DNA of 64,000 nt from Shewanella mangrovi. Its GTDB lineage: Bacteria > Pseudomonadota > Gammaproteobacteria > Enterobacterales > Shewanellaceae. The stretch spans positions 1-64,000 of the forward strand of contig NZ_JPEO01000018.1 in the NCBI RefSeq assembly GCF_000753795.1. The letters are read 5' to 3'. A model generated the notes under the pieces. It was given only the letters and a program-made list of their open reading frames with translations, was not told where the DNA came from and searched no databases. Both the position numbers and the translations under genes were made by a program. This document shows positions 27,855-36,332 of this stretch, in pieces (position 1 is the first letter of the stretch; each line of letters starts with the position of its first letter).

Positions 27855-28700
27855 CTAGCCTAACCACACACCCAATGAACAACGTTCGTTGGAACCAAAA
27901 TCGCGCACAGTGGCGACATTTTGATAGCCCAGCTGTTGCAGCTCTGCACGTACGGTTGGCCCTTGGGTATAACCATGTTCCAACAAAATGTAACCGCCTT
28001 GATGCAGATATTGGCGCGCATGATCGGCAATAAAGAACAGATCGGCAAAACCATCATTGGCCGCGGTCAATGCTGAGCGCGGTTCAAAGCGCACATCGCC
28101 CGCATCTAGGTGCTCATCAGCTTCCGCAATATACGGCGGATTCGACACAATCAGATGAAACTTGCGACCACTAACGGCGCTAAACCAGTCACTTTGCAAG
28201 ATCTCGACTTGCGGTAACTTAAGCCGCTCGCGATTGGATTTGGCAAGCTCAACAGCATCTGTCACTTTGTCGACAGCCGTCATCTGCCATTGCGGCCGTT
28301 CATGGGCTAATGCCAATGCAATCGCACCAGTACCAGTGCCCAAATCAAGCGCTTGGGTATCGGCATCAAGGTTCAGGTTGAGCGCCGTTTCGACCAAAAT
28401 CTCAGTATCTGCGCGGGGGATCAAGGTGGAATCATTGACAATAAATGGCAGTGACCAAAACTCACGTTCGCCAAGAATATGCGCCACTGGCGTCCCCTGA
28501 GCACGGCGAGCAACAAGCGCTTCAAACTGACGCTGCTGCTCTTCACTAAGTTGGCGTTCCGGCCAGCTATAGATGAAACTGCGCGCTTTGCCGATACAAT
28601 GCAACAGCAGGACTTCAGCATCAATTTGTGCTGATTCAGAGCTAGGCGCCAATTGTTCAACCGCCCATTTTACGGCATCGGCAATCGTGAGTCTGTGCAT
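27855..28700 (-). CDS. prmC: Release factor glutamine N5-methyltransferase
   Basis: PrmC (HemK) methylates the glutamine of the GGQ motif in release factors RF1 and RF2. The 281-residue product has the N-terminal helical domain, the SAM motif ALDLGTGTGAIALALA and the catalytic NPPY in IVSNPPYIAEADEHL. Start ATG 28700 has AAGGAG eight bases upstream; a GTG at 28709 is less well spaced. Its substrate RF1 is encoded just upstream by prfA, 12 bases away. Confidence 0.95.
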   Translation of the reverse strand: MHRLTIADAVKWAVEQLAPSSESAQIDAEVLLLHCIGKARSFIYSWPERQLSEEQQRQFEALVARRAQGTPVAHILGEREFWSLPFIVNDSTLIPRADTEILVETALNLNLDADTQALDLGTGTGAIALALAHERPQWQMTAVDKVTDAVELAKSNRERLKLPQVEILQSDWFSAVSGRKFHLIVSNPPYIAEADEHLDAGDVRFEPRSALTAANDGFADLFFIADHARQYLHQGGYILLEHGYTQGPTVRAELQQLGYQNVATVRDFGSNERCSLGVWLG

Positions 28701-28712
28701 GGATATCACTCC

Positions 28713-29798
28713 TTACTCAGCAGCAAGTGCGGCGAGTTGATCCGCCTGATACTCCTGAATCAATGGATCAATGAGTTGATCCAAGTCGCCTTCCATAATT
28801 TCATTGAGGCGATACAGCGTGAGATTGATACGGTGTTCACTACAACGTCCTTGCGGAAAGTTATAGGTACGAATACGTTCGGAACGGTCACCACTGCCCA
28901 CCAACGAACGGCGCGTGGATTCCTCGGCGCTGCGGCGTTTTTCATCTTCAGCCGCTTGCAAACGTGCCGCCAACACACTCAAAGCACGTGCCTTGTTCTT
29001 GTGTTGCGAACGTTCATCCTGACATTCCACCACTAAACCAGTTGGCAAGTGGGTAATCCGGATAGCTGAATCGGTTTTGTTGACGTGCTGACCACCTGCT
29101 CCCGAAGAGCGGAAGGTGTCGATACGCAGATCGGCAGGGTTGATTTCTACCGCAGCGGCTTCTGGTACTTCGTGCAGAATCGCCACAGTACAGGCTGAGG
29201 TGTGTACCCGACCTTGAGATTCGGTTTCGGGCACGCGTTGTACGCGGTGACCACCTGACTCAAACTTGAGTCGGCCATAAACGCCATCGCCCACCACACG
29301 GGCAATCACTTCTTTAAAGCCACCGTGTTCGCCTTCGTTAGCGCTGACCACTTCAACTTGCCAACGGCGCGCTTCAGCATAACGGCTATACATGCGGAAC
29401 AGATCACCCGCGAAAATCGCCGCTTCATCGCCACCGGCACCGGCGCGAATTTCCAAAAAGGCGTTGGTTTCGTCGTTAGGATCTTTAGGCAGCAACAGGA
29501 TTTGCAGCTCGCCTTCCAGACGTTCAAGCGTCTGTTTAGCGGATTTCAACTCGTCCTGAGCCATCTCTTTCAGCTCAGGATCATCTTCATGCAGCATCTC
29601 TTCAGCGGTTTCTAAGTCAGCTTGCGCTTGCTTAAATGCGCTAAAACCTTTCACTACATCTTCGAGTTGTGCATATTCTTTGGACAGACCACGAAATCTG
29701 TCTTGATCGGAGATCACGCTGGCATCGCTCAGCAATGCCTGCACTTCTTCATAACGCTCCACCAAGCCTTCCAGCTTGCGGATGACGGAATCCTTCAT
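28713..29798 (-). CDS. prfA: Peptide chain release factor 1
   Basis: RF1 recognises UAA and UAG stop codons and triggers peptide release. The 361-residue product carries GGQ at 235-237 ([14 protein letters not shown]) and, in the stop-codon recognition region, [15 protein letters not shown], where the P-x-T motif reads PET (about 190-192). Length is normal. It is translated between hemA (14-base gap) and prmC, as in E. coli. Confidence 0.97.
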   Translation of the reverse strand: MKDSVIRKLEGLVERYEEVQALLSDASVISDQDRFRGLSKEYAQLEDVVKGFSAFKQAQADLETAEEMLHEDDPELKEMAQDELKSAKQTLERLEGELQILLLPKDPNDETNAFLEIRAGAGGDEAAIFAGDLFRMYSRYAEARRWQVEVVSANEGEHGGFKEVIARVVGDGVYGRLKFESGGHRVQRVPETESQGRVHTSACTVAILHEVPEAAAVEINPADLRIDTFRSSGAGGQHVNKTDSAIRITHLPTGLVVECQDERSQHKNKARALSVLAARLQAAEDEKRRSAEESTRRSLVGSGDRSERIRTYNFPQGRCSEHRINLTLYRLNEIMEGDLDQLIDPLIQEYQADQLAALAAE

Positions 29799-29812
29799 TT
29801 AGCTCGCTAACC

Positions 29813-31063
29813 TTAGTTTTTATCCAAGCCGAGCGCGGTTCTTAGTTGTCCAAGTGCATTGAGATCGCCGTGGCGACTGGCTACGGCTAACGCTTGCGTT
29901 GGTGCATGGATCAGCTTGTTCGTCAGGCGATTCGCCAATTCACGAAGCACTTCCTCTGCATCACCACCCTGCGTTAATTTATGCAGTGCCCTTTCTAACA
30001 GTTCATCTTTGATATCGTTTGAGTGAGTACGATATTCACGAATACTGTCGACAGACTCCAGCGAGCGAATCCACTCCATAAAGTGGTGTGATTGCTCTTC
30101 GGTAATAAGTTCCGCTTGTTCGGCGGCTTCACGGCGTGAAGCCATATTCTGTTCCACGATGCTTTGCAGATCGTCCACGGTGTACAGATAAGCGTCATCT
30201 AAATCGGCGACTTCTGCTTCTATATCCCGAGGTACCGCAATATCAACCAACAACATAGGTTGATGGCGGCGCTGCTTCAGCGCTTTTTCCACCATGCCTT
30301 TACCAAGTATCGGCAGTGGGCTGGCGGTAGAGGATATCACGATATCGGCTTTTGACAGATAGTCTGGGATCTGTTCGAGCGTAATTGCGCGTGCGTTGAA
30401 CTCTTCGCACATGGCTTCGGCACGTGAAAGTGTACGGTTTGCCACCACCATAGAGGCCACGCCATTCTCTTTTAAGTGACGCGCCACTAATTCGATGGTC
30501 TCACCCGCACCAATTAGCAATACCTTAGTGTTGCTCAGAGCGGAGAAGATCTGTTTCGCCATCACCACCGCGGCGAACGCCACCGACACGGCTGCTGAGC
30601 CGATTTCGGTTTCGGTGCGGACTTTTTTGGCAACGGAGAAGGTATTCTGGAATAAGCGATCCATGGTCGCGGCCACAGTGCCGGACTCTTTCGCTTTGGA
30701 AAAGGCTTGCTTAACCTGACCTAAAATCTGTGGCTCACCCAATACCAGCGAATCCAACCCTGATGCTACGCGCATCAAATGTTGAACGGCTTTCTGCCCT
30801 TCATGCTGATAAAGACAAGGCGCAACATCGTCATGGTTGAGCGCATGATACTGTTCTAACCATTCGACGACATGCTGAGCATTGTCTGTGTTGCAGTACA
30901 GTTCTGTTCTGTTGCAGGTAGACACAATCACTGCTTCGCCACTGCCGGTTTTACCAGCAAGACTTTTCATCGCATCGTGAATTCTGTCTGGGGAAAAGGC
31001 GACTTTCTCGCGCAAGTCAACAGTGGCAGTTCTGTGGTTAATACCAATTGCTACTAGGCTCAT
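29813..31063 (-). CDS. hemA: Glutamyl-tRNA reductase
   Basis: HemA reduces glutamyl-tRNA to glutamate-1-semialdehyde with NADPH, the first committed step of haem synthesis by the C5 pathway. The 416-residue product has the catalytic cysteine C50 in [11 protein letters not shown], the [13 protein letters not shown] segment, the NADPH-binding sequence [17 protein letters not shown] and a C-terminal dimerisation helix. The start faces lolB across a 271-base divergent gap, as in E. coli. Confidence 0.97.
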   Translation of the reverse strand: MSLVAIGINHRTATVDLREKVAFSPDRIHDAMKSLAGKTGSGEAVIVSTCNRTELYCNTDNAQHVVEWLEQYHALNHDDVAPCLYQHEGQKAVQHLMRVASGLDSLVLGEPQILGQVKQAFSKAKESGTVAATMDRLFQNTFSVAKKVRTETEIGSAAVSVAFAAVVMAKQIFSALSNTKVLLIGAGETIELVARHLKENGVASMVVANRTLSRAEAMCEEFNARAITLEQIPDYLSKADIVISSTASPLPILGKGMVEKALKQRRHQPMLLVDIAVPRDIEAEVADLDDAYLYTVDDLQSIVEQNMASRREAAEQAELITEEQSHHFMEWIRSLESVDSIREYRTHSNDIKDELLERALHKLTQGGDAEEVLRELANRLTNKLIHAPTQALAVASRHGDLNALGQLRTALGLDKN

Positions 31064-31334
31064 CTGACTCGTTCTGGACTCTTGGCGTCATTCTATGTGT
31101 ATGCGGTTATTCTACTTAATCGACAAAACTAAAAACAGAATACGCTTAACAAAACCGAATAAAGGTAAAAAAAGTGTCGTAAGGTCTACTTATCTTGTTT
31201 ATTTACCAATACTTGTTCAATTTACGCTCAATAACAGCAAACGCTGATAGAGCCGCATTTAGACACATGTTGTCTCCTAACGCAAAGGGCTCGTATCATA
31301 GTAGCCACCAAATGATGAACCGGCGGCGATTAAT

Positions 31335-31979
31335 TTGAAGCGTCTCACAAAATTGGCAACAGCTAATATTCTGCCTCGCCTCAGCATACTGATGCTGGCC
31401 AGCATGATGCTGTTTGGTTGTGGTATTACCCCACCAGCCAACTGGCAACCTACCCAAGTAAACCGCGTTAGCGAAGCCAAAGCATGGGAGCTGAAGGGTA
31501 AAATTGCTGTAAAAACGCCCGAGCAAAAATTTAGTACCAACTTATATTGGTTGCACACGCCACAATCTGAAGAGCTGCGTCTCACCAGCATGATTGGCTC
31601 AACCCTGATGCTGCTAAAATCTGACGTCAACTCAGCCACGCTTGAGCTCGATGGCAAAAGTTATCAAGGCGATAACGCCAGTGAGTTGCTGCAACATTTA
31701 AGCGGTTGGCAAATTCCGATTAGCCAGTTACCGCAATGGATTGTTGGCTTACCCGGCAACGCCAACATTGTGCAGCACAACGCTGATGGCTTACCTCAGT
31801 TGCTGGTAGACTCACGGCAACTGCCGCCGTGGCACATCAGCTATAAGAGCTGGCAAGCGCTGCAAACCAATACGCTGCCTCGCCTGCTGACACTGGAACG
31901 TGGTCAGCTTTCATTGAAAATACAACTCAATGAATGGCAAGCCTTAACCGAAAAACGTCCGCAAAGGATCTCTCAATGA
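31335..31979 (+). CDS. lolB: Outer-membrane lipoprotein LolB
   Basis: LolB receives lipoproteins from LolA and inserts them into the outer membrane. The 214-residue precursor has a signal peptide with lipobox LFGC (cysteine 29), then [22 protein letters not shown] and, near the middle, [18 protein letters not shown], all typical. The start appears to be TTG at 31335; the next in-frame ATG codons at about residues 20-25 would truncate the signal peptide. Its stop overlaps the ispE start (ATGA). Confidence 0.92.
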   Translation: MKRLTKLATANILPRLSILMLASMMLFGCGITPPANWQPTQVNRVSEAKAWELKGKIAVKTPEQKFSTNLYWLHTPQSEELRLTSMIGSTLMLLKSDVNSATLELDGKSYQGDNASELLQHLSGWQIPISQLPQWIVGLPGNANIVQHNADGLPQLLVDSRQLPPWHISYKSWQALQTNTLPRLLTLERGQLSLKIQLNEWQALTEKRPQRISQ

Positions 31980-32833
31980 GCGACACCTCAGTATCTTTGG
32001 CTTGGCCAGCACCGGCCAAACTTAATCTGTTTTTACACGTCAACGGTCGCCGCGTAGATGGCTATCACGAACTGCAAACCCTGTTTCAATTTGTCGACTT
32101 TGGTGATTGGCTCGATTTTAAAGTCCTCGATAAAGCCGATATCACCCTGCGCAGCAACATCACCATGGACGTCGCGCCCGCGGACAACTTAATTGTGAAA
32201 GCCGCTAAAGCACTGCAACAAGCGAGCAACTGTGCCAAAGGCGCTGAAATCTGGCTCGACAAACAACTGCCGATGGGCGGCGGGTTGGGCGGCGGTTCAT
32301 CTGATGCCGCGACCACGCTGGTAGCGCTCAACGCCTTGTGGCAGTGCGGCTTGTCGGTTGATGAACTCGCAGCGCTTGGACTCAAGCTCGGTGCCGATGT
32401 ACCGGTGTTTATTCGTGGTCAGGCCGCGTTTGCCGAAGGTGTGGGTGAAAAGCTACAGCCTGTCGATTTAGATGAACACTGGTATGTGGTCATCGCCCCC
32501 GATGCGCATGTTTCCACTGCCGAGGTTTTTCAACATCCAGATCTACCAAGGGATACACCCAAGCTGCAATTGTGTGATTTATTGTCCTCGGAATGGAAAA
32601 ATGACTGCCAAAAATTGGTCACAGAGCAGTTTTCCCAAGTTGCCAATGCGCTCGCGTGGCTGATAGAATATGCGCCGTCAAGAATGACCGGTACCGGAGC
32701 TTGTGTATTTGGTCAGTTTGACAACGAGCAGCAAGCGCGAAGCTGTTTTAAGCAAATGCCATCCACCCTGCGTGGATTTGTTGCCCAGGGGGTGAATCGC
32801 TCCCCGTTAATGAGCCGCTTAAGCGAACTCTGA
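31976..32833 (+). CDS. ispE: 4-diphosphocytidyl-2-C-methyl-D-erythritol kinase
   Basis: IspE phosphorylates CDP-methylerythritol with ATP in the non-mevalonate isoprenoid pathway. The 285-residue product has [12 protein letters not shown] at the N terminus, the GHMP-kinase glycine-rich loop [14 protein letters not shown] and the C-terminal [10 protein letters not shown]. Start ATG 31976 has AAAGGA upstream and overlaps the lolB stop by four bases; the longer frame to 31934 is not needed. Order lolB-ispE-prs is that of E. coli. Confidence 0.96.
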   Translation: MSDTSVSLAWPAPAKLNLFLHVNGRRVDGYHELQTLFQFVDFGDWLDFKVLDKADITLRSNITMDVAPADNLIVKAAKALQQASNCAKGAEIWLDKQLPMGGGLGGGSSDAATTLVALNALWQCGLSVDELAALGLKLGADVPVFIRGQAAFAEGVGEKLQPVDLDEHWYVVIAPDAHVSTAEVFQHPDLPRDTPKLQLCDLLSSEWKNDCQKLVTEQFSQVANALAWLIEYAPSRMTGTGACVFGQFDNEQQARSCFKQMPSTLRGFVAQGVNRSPLMSRLSEL

Positions 32834-32910
32834 AGCGATTCCTCCAGGGATAAAGCGCGTCACTTTATCCCCACCGTTCTTATACAAAGCAAACGCCCGA
32901 GGTTCCTAAA

Positions 32911-33858
32911 GTGCCCGACATTAAGCTCTTTGCTGGGAATGCCACCCCCAGTCTCGCCAAGAAGATCGCAGATCGTCTTTTTTGTAAGCTTGGAGACGCC
33001 ACGGTTGGCCGTTTCAGCGATGGTGAAATCAGCGTACAGATTAATGAAAATGTACGTGGTGCGGATGTGTTCATTATCCAATCCACCTGTGCTCCTACCA
33101 ACGACAACCTGATGGAACTGGTTGTCATGGTTGATGCTCTGCGTCGTGCTTCGGCAGGTCGTATCACCGCCGTAATCCCTTACTTTGGTTATGCCCGTCA
33201 GGACCGTCGCGTGCGTAGTGCTCGTGTACCTATCACTGCAAAAGTAGTGGCAGACTTTCTGTCTAGCGTAGGTGTTGACCGCGTACTGACCTGTGACCTG
33301 CACGCCGAACAGATCCAAGGTTTCTTTGATGTACCGGTAGATAACGTGTTTGGTAGCCCAGTATTGCTGGAACACATGTTGTCGAAGAAATTTGAAAACC
33401 CAGTGGTTGTTTCTCCAGACATTGGCGGTGTGGTTCGCGCCCGTGCCGTTGCTAAACTGATGGATGATTCAGATCTGGCCATTATCGACAAGCGTCGCCC
33501 ACAAGCCAACGTTGCCCAAGTGATGCACATCATCGGTGATGTTGAAGGCCGCGACTGTATCATCGTCGATGATATGATCGATACCGGTGGCACGCTGTGT
33601 AAAGCCGCTGAAGCCCTGAAAGCACATGGCGCTAACCGCGTGTTTGCTTACGCAACTCACCCTGTGTTCTCTGGTAACGCACCAACCAACATCAAAGAAT
33701 CAATGATTGACGAAGTGATCATCACTGACACCATTCCATTGAGCCCTGAGATGCAAGCTTCTGGTCGCGTCACTCAATTGACCATGTCTGGCGTACTGGC
33801 AGAAGCCATTCGTCGCGTGAGCAACGAAGAGTCAATCTCAGCGATGTTCCATCAATAA
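32911..33858 (+). CDS. prs: Ribose-phosphate pyrophosphokinase
   Basis: Prs makes PRPP from ribose 5-phosphate and ATP for nucleotide, histidine, tryptophan and NAD synthesis. The 315-residue product begins with GTG ([16 protein letters not shown]), preceded by GAGG. Motifs seen are [16 protein letters not shown], the ATP-binding [11 protein letters not shown], and the PRPP loop [15 protein letters not shown]. Codon use is cleaner than in neighbours, as expected for a highly expressed gene. Its own terminator follows. Confidence 0.97.
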   Translation: MPDIKLFAGNATPSLAKKIADRLFCKLGDATVGRFSDGEISVQINENVRGADVFIIQSTCAPTNDNLMELVVMVDALRRASAGRITAVIPYFGYARQDRRVRSARVPITAKVVADFLSSVGVDRVLTCDLHAEQIQGFFDVPVDNVFGSPVLLEHMLSKKFENPVVVSPDIGGVVRARAVAKLMDDSDLAIIDKRRPQANVAQVMHIIGDVEGRDCIIVDDMIDTGGTLCKAAEALKAHGANRVFAYATHPVFSGNAPTNIKESMIDEVIITDTIPLSPEMQASGRVTQLTMSGVLAEAIRRVSNEESISAMFHQ

Positions 33859-33876
33859 GCGCTTGCTTGATTGAGA

Positions 33877-33906
33877 TAAAAAACGCACCCAAGGGTGCGT
33901 TTTTTA
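33877..33906. terminator. Bidirectional Rho-independent terminator after prs
   Basis: Stem ACGCACCC/GGGTGCGT (8 bp, loop AA) is flanked by A6 and T6. It separates prs from the convergent unknown gene. Confidence 0.92.
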
Positions 33907-33915
33907 TTGTTAAGT

Positions 33916-34713
33916 CTACTCGATTAGAGCAAATTCATAGGTTCCTTTGGGAATATATTCAGCACAGCAAGAACTGCATTTGAATGTCTCAAGCTTTCTT
34001 ATTGTCGACTCATGTATAGCAATTTCACTGTGGCATCGTTGACATTCAATATCGAAAATATCACAACTTAAGTTTATCTCCTGGCTTTGCTCATTCACTG
34101 TAACTTTTAATAAAGCCCCACAGTTATAATTGCTACATTTACAAATATCCCCATTGCGTAGATTTTGTAATGAGAATGCAATATCTTGCTCACATAAAGG
34201 GCAACGACTCAAACTTAACCCTCTGAAATTGATTACAATATTACCTTTAACGTACTCCTCTAACTGTTCAGCAATTTCTAGAACAGATTCCTTTATGCTC
34301 TTTGAGTTAGAAGAGCCTACTTTCTTAGGTTCAACCAGATGCAAAAAATTACCTAACTTGTTGTAACTTTTATTTAGCCATCTCACCGGAGGCAATTTCT
34401 GCTGACCTAATAACAACCACCCATCTTTTGGAGGTTCTATTGAATTCGATAAATTAACTTCAATGGAGCAATCTGTGGCTGTCAGTCGGTCAAACTCGAC
34501 TAACATTTTTAATGCTTTATTTGGTTGCCAAGTTTCAACAATAGTGTTCGGCAACTCATCGATACCATGAAGAAGCTTTTGATAAACTATTGCCTCGATA
34601 CAAAATCTAAGTTCTAAGCAAGCATATACATGTTCGCTTTTGTTACTAGAACTAAGAAGGTCTAATGCCCGCCGCAGATGTTCTTCTTTGTTGTAAATAT
34701 TAAAGACTGACAT
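33916..34713 (-). CDS. Unrecognised protein with four cysteine clusters
   Basis: A 265-residue protein I do not recognise. The first 155 residues look helical and have no zinc motif. The C-terminal 100 residues hold four cysteine clusters: CPLC (171-174), CKCSNYNC (191-198), CQRC (224-227) and CSSC (246-249). This implies two zinc ribbons. Start ATG 34713 has AAGGGGGAA upstream; an extension to 34743 is unlikely. The DNA is visibly more AT-rich than its neighbours and the gene stands alone between the prs terminator and the hairpin-rich region before a tRNA operon. It may be laterally acquired and could bind nucleic acid. Function unknown. Confidence 0.75.
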   Translation of the reverse strand: MSVFNIYNKEEHLRRALDLLSSSNKSEHVYACLELRFCIEAIVYQKLLHGIDELPNTIVETWQPNKALKMLVEFDRLTATDCSIEVNLSNSIEPPKDGWLLLGQQKLPPVRWLNKSYNKLGNFLHLVEPKKVGSSNSKSIKESVLEIAEQLEEYVKGNIVINFRGLSLSRCPLCEQDIAFSLQNLRNGDICKCSNYNCGALLKVTVNEQSQEINLSCDIFDIECQRCHSEIAIHESTIRKLETFKCSSCCAEYIPKGTYEFALIE

Positions 34714-34933
34714 AGCTTCCCCCTTAGAAAATATCCACAGCATAATACAAAGTTTCAGCTATCCACTATTAGTACATACACATTGCTCGACTATTCGAAG
34801 AGATACTTACCAAATACCATCGTTATATGATCGAATAAACTTCTTTGGACGGTATTGTGCGCCTAAATTTGTTAGATCCTAGATTTTTAGCAAAACGGTC
34901 TTCGATGACAATAAATATGAACATTCTCGTAGT

Positions 34934-35113
34934 CTGAATATTCAGGCAGCACCAATTCCCCTTCGGCGCGGCGAAGGAGCGTTGGGCAACCATTGAGCAA
35001 TCGAGACATTCGCCGTTCTCGCACATCCTTGTGCTCCACGGCATTAGTACATCCTGTACGTCGATATCTCGAAGCGATGGTGAGCGAGGGCCCGCGAATC
35101 AGAGCGATTTGCG
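34934..35113. repeat. Cluster of short palindromes, first part
   Basis: Successive short inverted repeats with little space between them: CTGAATATTCAG (34934-34945), CCTTCG/CGAAGG (34960-34977), GTTG/CAAC (34981-34990), CGAGA/TCTCG (35002-35021), GCACA/TGTGC with loop TCCT (35021-35034), GTACA/TGTAC with loop TCC (35047-35059), TCGA/TCGA (35061-35072), and an 8-bp imperfect stem CGCGAATC/GATTTGCG (35093-35113). Each alone could be chance; the density is not. Confidence 0.55.
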
Positions 35114-35169
35114 AAAATGGCAAACCAGAAGCACCGTAGCGTTTCGCGATATGGGGCGTCCTCGGGTTT

Positions 35170-35235
35170 CCAAAGGGCGAGGGGCGAGGGACGAGCATCG
35201 CCCTTTGGCTCAGGTGTGGAACGAGTAGTTCCACA
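35170..35235. repeat. Two strong hairpins in the tRNA-flanking region
   Basis: First, a perfect 11-bp stem CCAAAGGGCGA/TCGCCCTTTGG (35170-35180 with 35198-35208) and a 17-base G-rich loop. Second, a perfect 8-bp stem TGTGGAAC/GTTCCACA (35215-35222 with 35228-35235) and loop GAGTA. Neither has a T-run, so they are not standard terminators. Confidence 0.75.
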
Positions 35236-35241
35236 ACTTTC

Positions 35242-35378
35242 CAAAGCGCAGCTTTGTATGGCGCTAGCCATCAAGCTTTCGCAACCGCAGTTTGCAATCA
35301 CGCAGTGATAAATCTTGCCAAGCGCAGCTCGCAATGGCTGTAAGCCATAAAAGCAATCACGTAGCGATAAATCATGGC
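35242..35378. repeat. Degenerate tandem repeat made of GCA/GTA-loop mini-hairpins
   Basis: Mini-hairpins follow each other: CAAAGC-gca-GCTTTG (35242-35256), ATGGC-gcta-GCCAT (35258-35271), GCAACC-gca-GTTTGC (one mismatch, 35281-35295), ATCAC-gca-GTGAT (35297-35309), AGC-gca-GCT flanked by TTGC/GCAA (35315-35334), ATGGCT-gta-AGCCAT (35334-35348), ATCAC-gta-GCGAT (one mismatch, 35356-35368). The segments 35242-35319 and 35320-35378 are diverged copies of one unit; AATCACGCAGTGATAAATC and AATCACGTAGCGATAAATC lie 59 bases apart. Six loops read GNA. Confidence 0.75.
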
Positions 35379-35468
35379 AGCGCTAAAAGTACAAAACGCA
35401 GATACACGAAAACCGCGTCATCAAACTCAGAACTAAAACTAAATGGGAATTTAAACAAGAAGAGAAAA

Positions 35469-35543
35469 TGGCTGGGGTACCTGGATTCGAACCAGGGTAT
35501 GCCGGTATCAAAAACCGGTGCCTTACCGCTTGGCGATACCCCA
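35469..35543 (-). tRNA. glnV: tRNA-Gln (anticodon TTG), third copy
   Basis: 75 nt including the encoded CCA. Starts TGGGGTATCGCC, anticodon loop centred on TTG, T-arm GGTTCGAATCC, acceptor closing with TACCCCAGCCA. Identical in sequence to the other two Gln genes here. By position it matches E. coli glnV, but that gene reads CTG, whereas this one keeps TTG. Last tRNA of the operon. Confidence 0.95.
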
Positions 35544-35590
35544 CCTGAAATTTCGGGTTAAACAGAAGTGCAAACTGCTTTGTTTTGCTG

Positions 35591-35644
35591 CCGAACAATG
35601 TGTTCGGTGTTTAACCTTAGGTTTTCACTGTGATGTGAAAAACC
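35591..35644 (-). repeat. Two hairpins in the metU-glnV spacer
   Basis: The 114-base spacer between the fifth and sixth tRNA genes is much longer than the others. It holds a 7-bp stem CCGAACA/TGTTCGG with loop ATG (35591-35607) and a 9-bp stem GGTTTTCAC/GTGAAAACC with one bulged A (35620-35644). These may be processing stems in the precursor. Confidence 0.55.
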
Positions 35645-35657
35645 AAAATCACATAAA

Positions 35658-35734
35658 TGGTAGCTATGACGGGATTTGAACCTGTGACCCCAGCATTATG
35701 AGTGCTGTGCTCTAACCAACTGAGCTACATAGCC
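35658..35734 (-). tRNA. metU: tRNA-Met (elongator, anticodon CAT)
   Basis: 77 nt with encoded CCA. Body GTAGCTCAGTTGGTTAGAGC, anticodon loop CTCATAA and T-arm GGTTCAAATCC match elongator tRNA-Met. The acceptor stem begins with G1 opposite T72, a wobble where E. coli has G-C. The rest of the stem is fully paired. Confidence 0.95.
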
Positions 35735-35739
35735 ACGGA

Positions 35740-35814
35740 TGGCTGGGGTACCTGGATTCGAACCAGGGTATGCCGGTATCAAAAACCGGTGCCTTACCGC
35801 TTGGCGATACCCCA
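35740..35814 (-). tRNA. glnW: tRNA-Gln (anticodon TTG), second copy
   Basis: 75 nt with CCA, identical to the Gln genes at 35469 and 35843. It is separated from the downstream Met gene by only five bases, so maturation needs processing from a joint precursor. Confidence 0.95.
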
Positions 35815-35842
35815 CCTGTGATTTATGTGCATCCGGGAGAAA

Positions 35843-35917
35843 TGGCTGGGGTACCTGGATTCGAACCAGGGTATGCCGGTATCAAAAACCGGTGCCTTAC
35901 CGCTTGGCGATACCCCA
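35843..35917 (-). tRNA. glnU: tRNA-Gln (anticodon TTG), first copy
   Basis: 75 nt with CCA and the same sequence as the other two copies. It is the third gene of the operon, 33 bases after tRNA-Leu. Confidence 0.95.
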
Positions 35918-35950
35918 CCAACTTTTCAAAGTTTAGCTCATCATTCGAAA

Positions 35951-36035
<85 letters not shown>

Positions 36036-36062
36036 ATCGAGATGATGACATCCAGTAAAGGA

Positions 36063-36139
36063 TGGTAGCAATGGCGGGATTTGAACCTGCGACCCCAGCA
36101 TTATGAGTGCTGTGCTCTAACCAACTGAGCTACATTGCC
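36063..36139 (-). tRNA. metT: tRNA-Met (elongator, anticodon CAT), promoter-proximal
   Basis: 77 nt with CCA and anticodon CAT. It differs from the second Met gene in the acceptor stem (GGCAATG here, GGCTATG there) with the matching change on the 3' side, and in one T-stem position. It also has G1 opposite T72. First gene of the operon. Confidence 0.95.
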
Positions 36140-36179
36140 ACAAAAACTTTTTCGTCTCTCTCCCGAGAGAACGGGGCGT

Positions 36180-36208
36180 ATTATGCTTATTCGTCCCAGA
36201 CAGGTCAA
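36180..36208 (-). promoter_or_regulatory. Strong sigma-70 promoter of the tRNA operon with GC-rich discriminator
   Basis: Minus strand: -35 TTGACC (36203-36208), exactly 17 bases, -10 CATAAT (36180-36185), then ACGCCCC. A GC-rich discriminator after the -10 box is the hallmark of promoters under stringent (ppGpp) control. Transcription would start about 35 bases before tRNA-Met. Confidence 0.85.
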
Positions 36209-36332
36209 CAGCTTTTTTAGTGAGAATCACAGCTTTAACACTGTTCGCCTATAAACTCACCAAACTGAGTAACCATTGTGCAAACAAGCGTAAAATCAGC
36301 GGTTAAAACACCGCTGATCCTGCAATACGCCA

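Larger units (their letters stand above)
34714..35468. other. Gene-free region, AT-rich half then hairpin-dense half
   Basis: About 755 bases without a credible gene. 34714-34930 is AT-rich and shows nothing I can name. 34934-35378 is dense in short palindromes, described in the repeat entries. 35379-35468 is A-rich and runs into the last tRNA gene of the cluster. Open frames here coincide with the repeats and have no start signals. No simple terminator for the tRNA operon is visible in 35379-35468, so the tRNA transcript may run into the hairpins. Confidence 0.7.

Noticed and set aside
28713..29798. PET in place of PAT in RF1 as an anomaly
   Set aside because: The P-x-T motif varies at its middle residue among RF1 proteins, so this is not unusual.
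35242..35378. Could the hairpin array be a CRISPR or REP/ERIC element?
   Set aside because: Units are imperfect, hairpin arms differ, there are no constant-length spacers or cas genes, and no GTAG-type REP head is seen.
34887..35561. Overlapping open frames in the hairpin-rich region
   Set aside because: They arise from the palindromic, stop-poor sequence and partly run through tRNA genes; no start signals.
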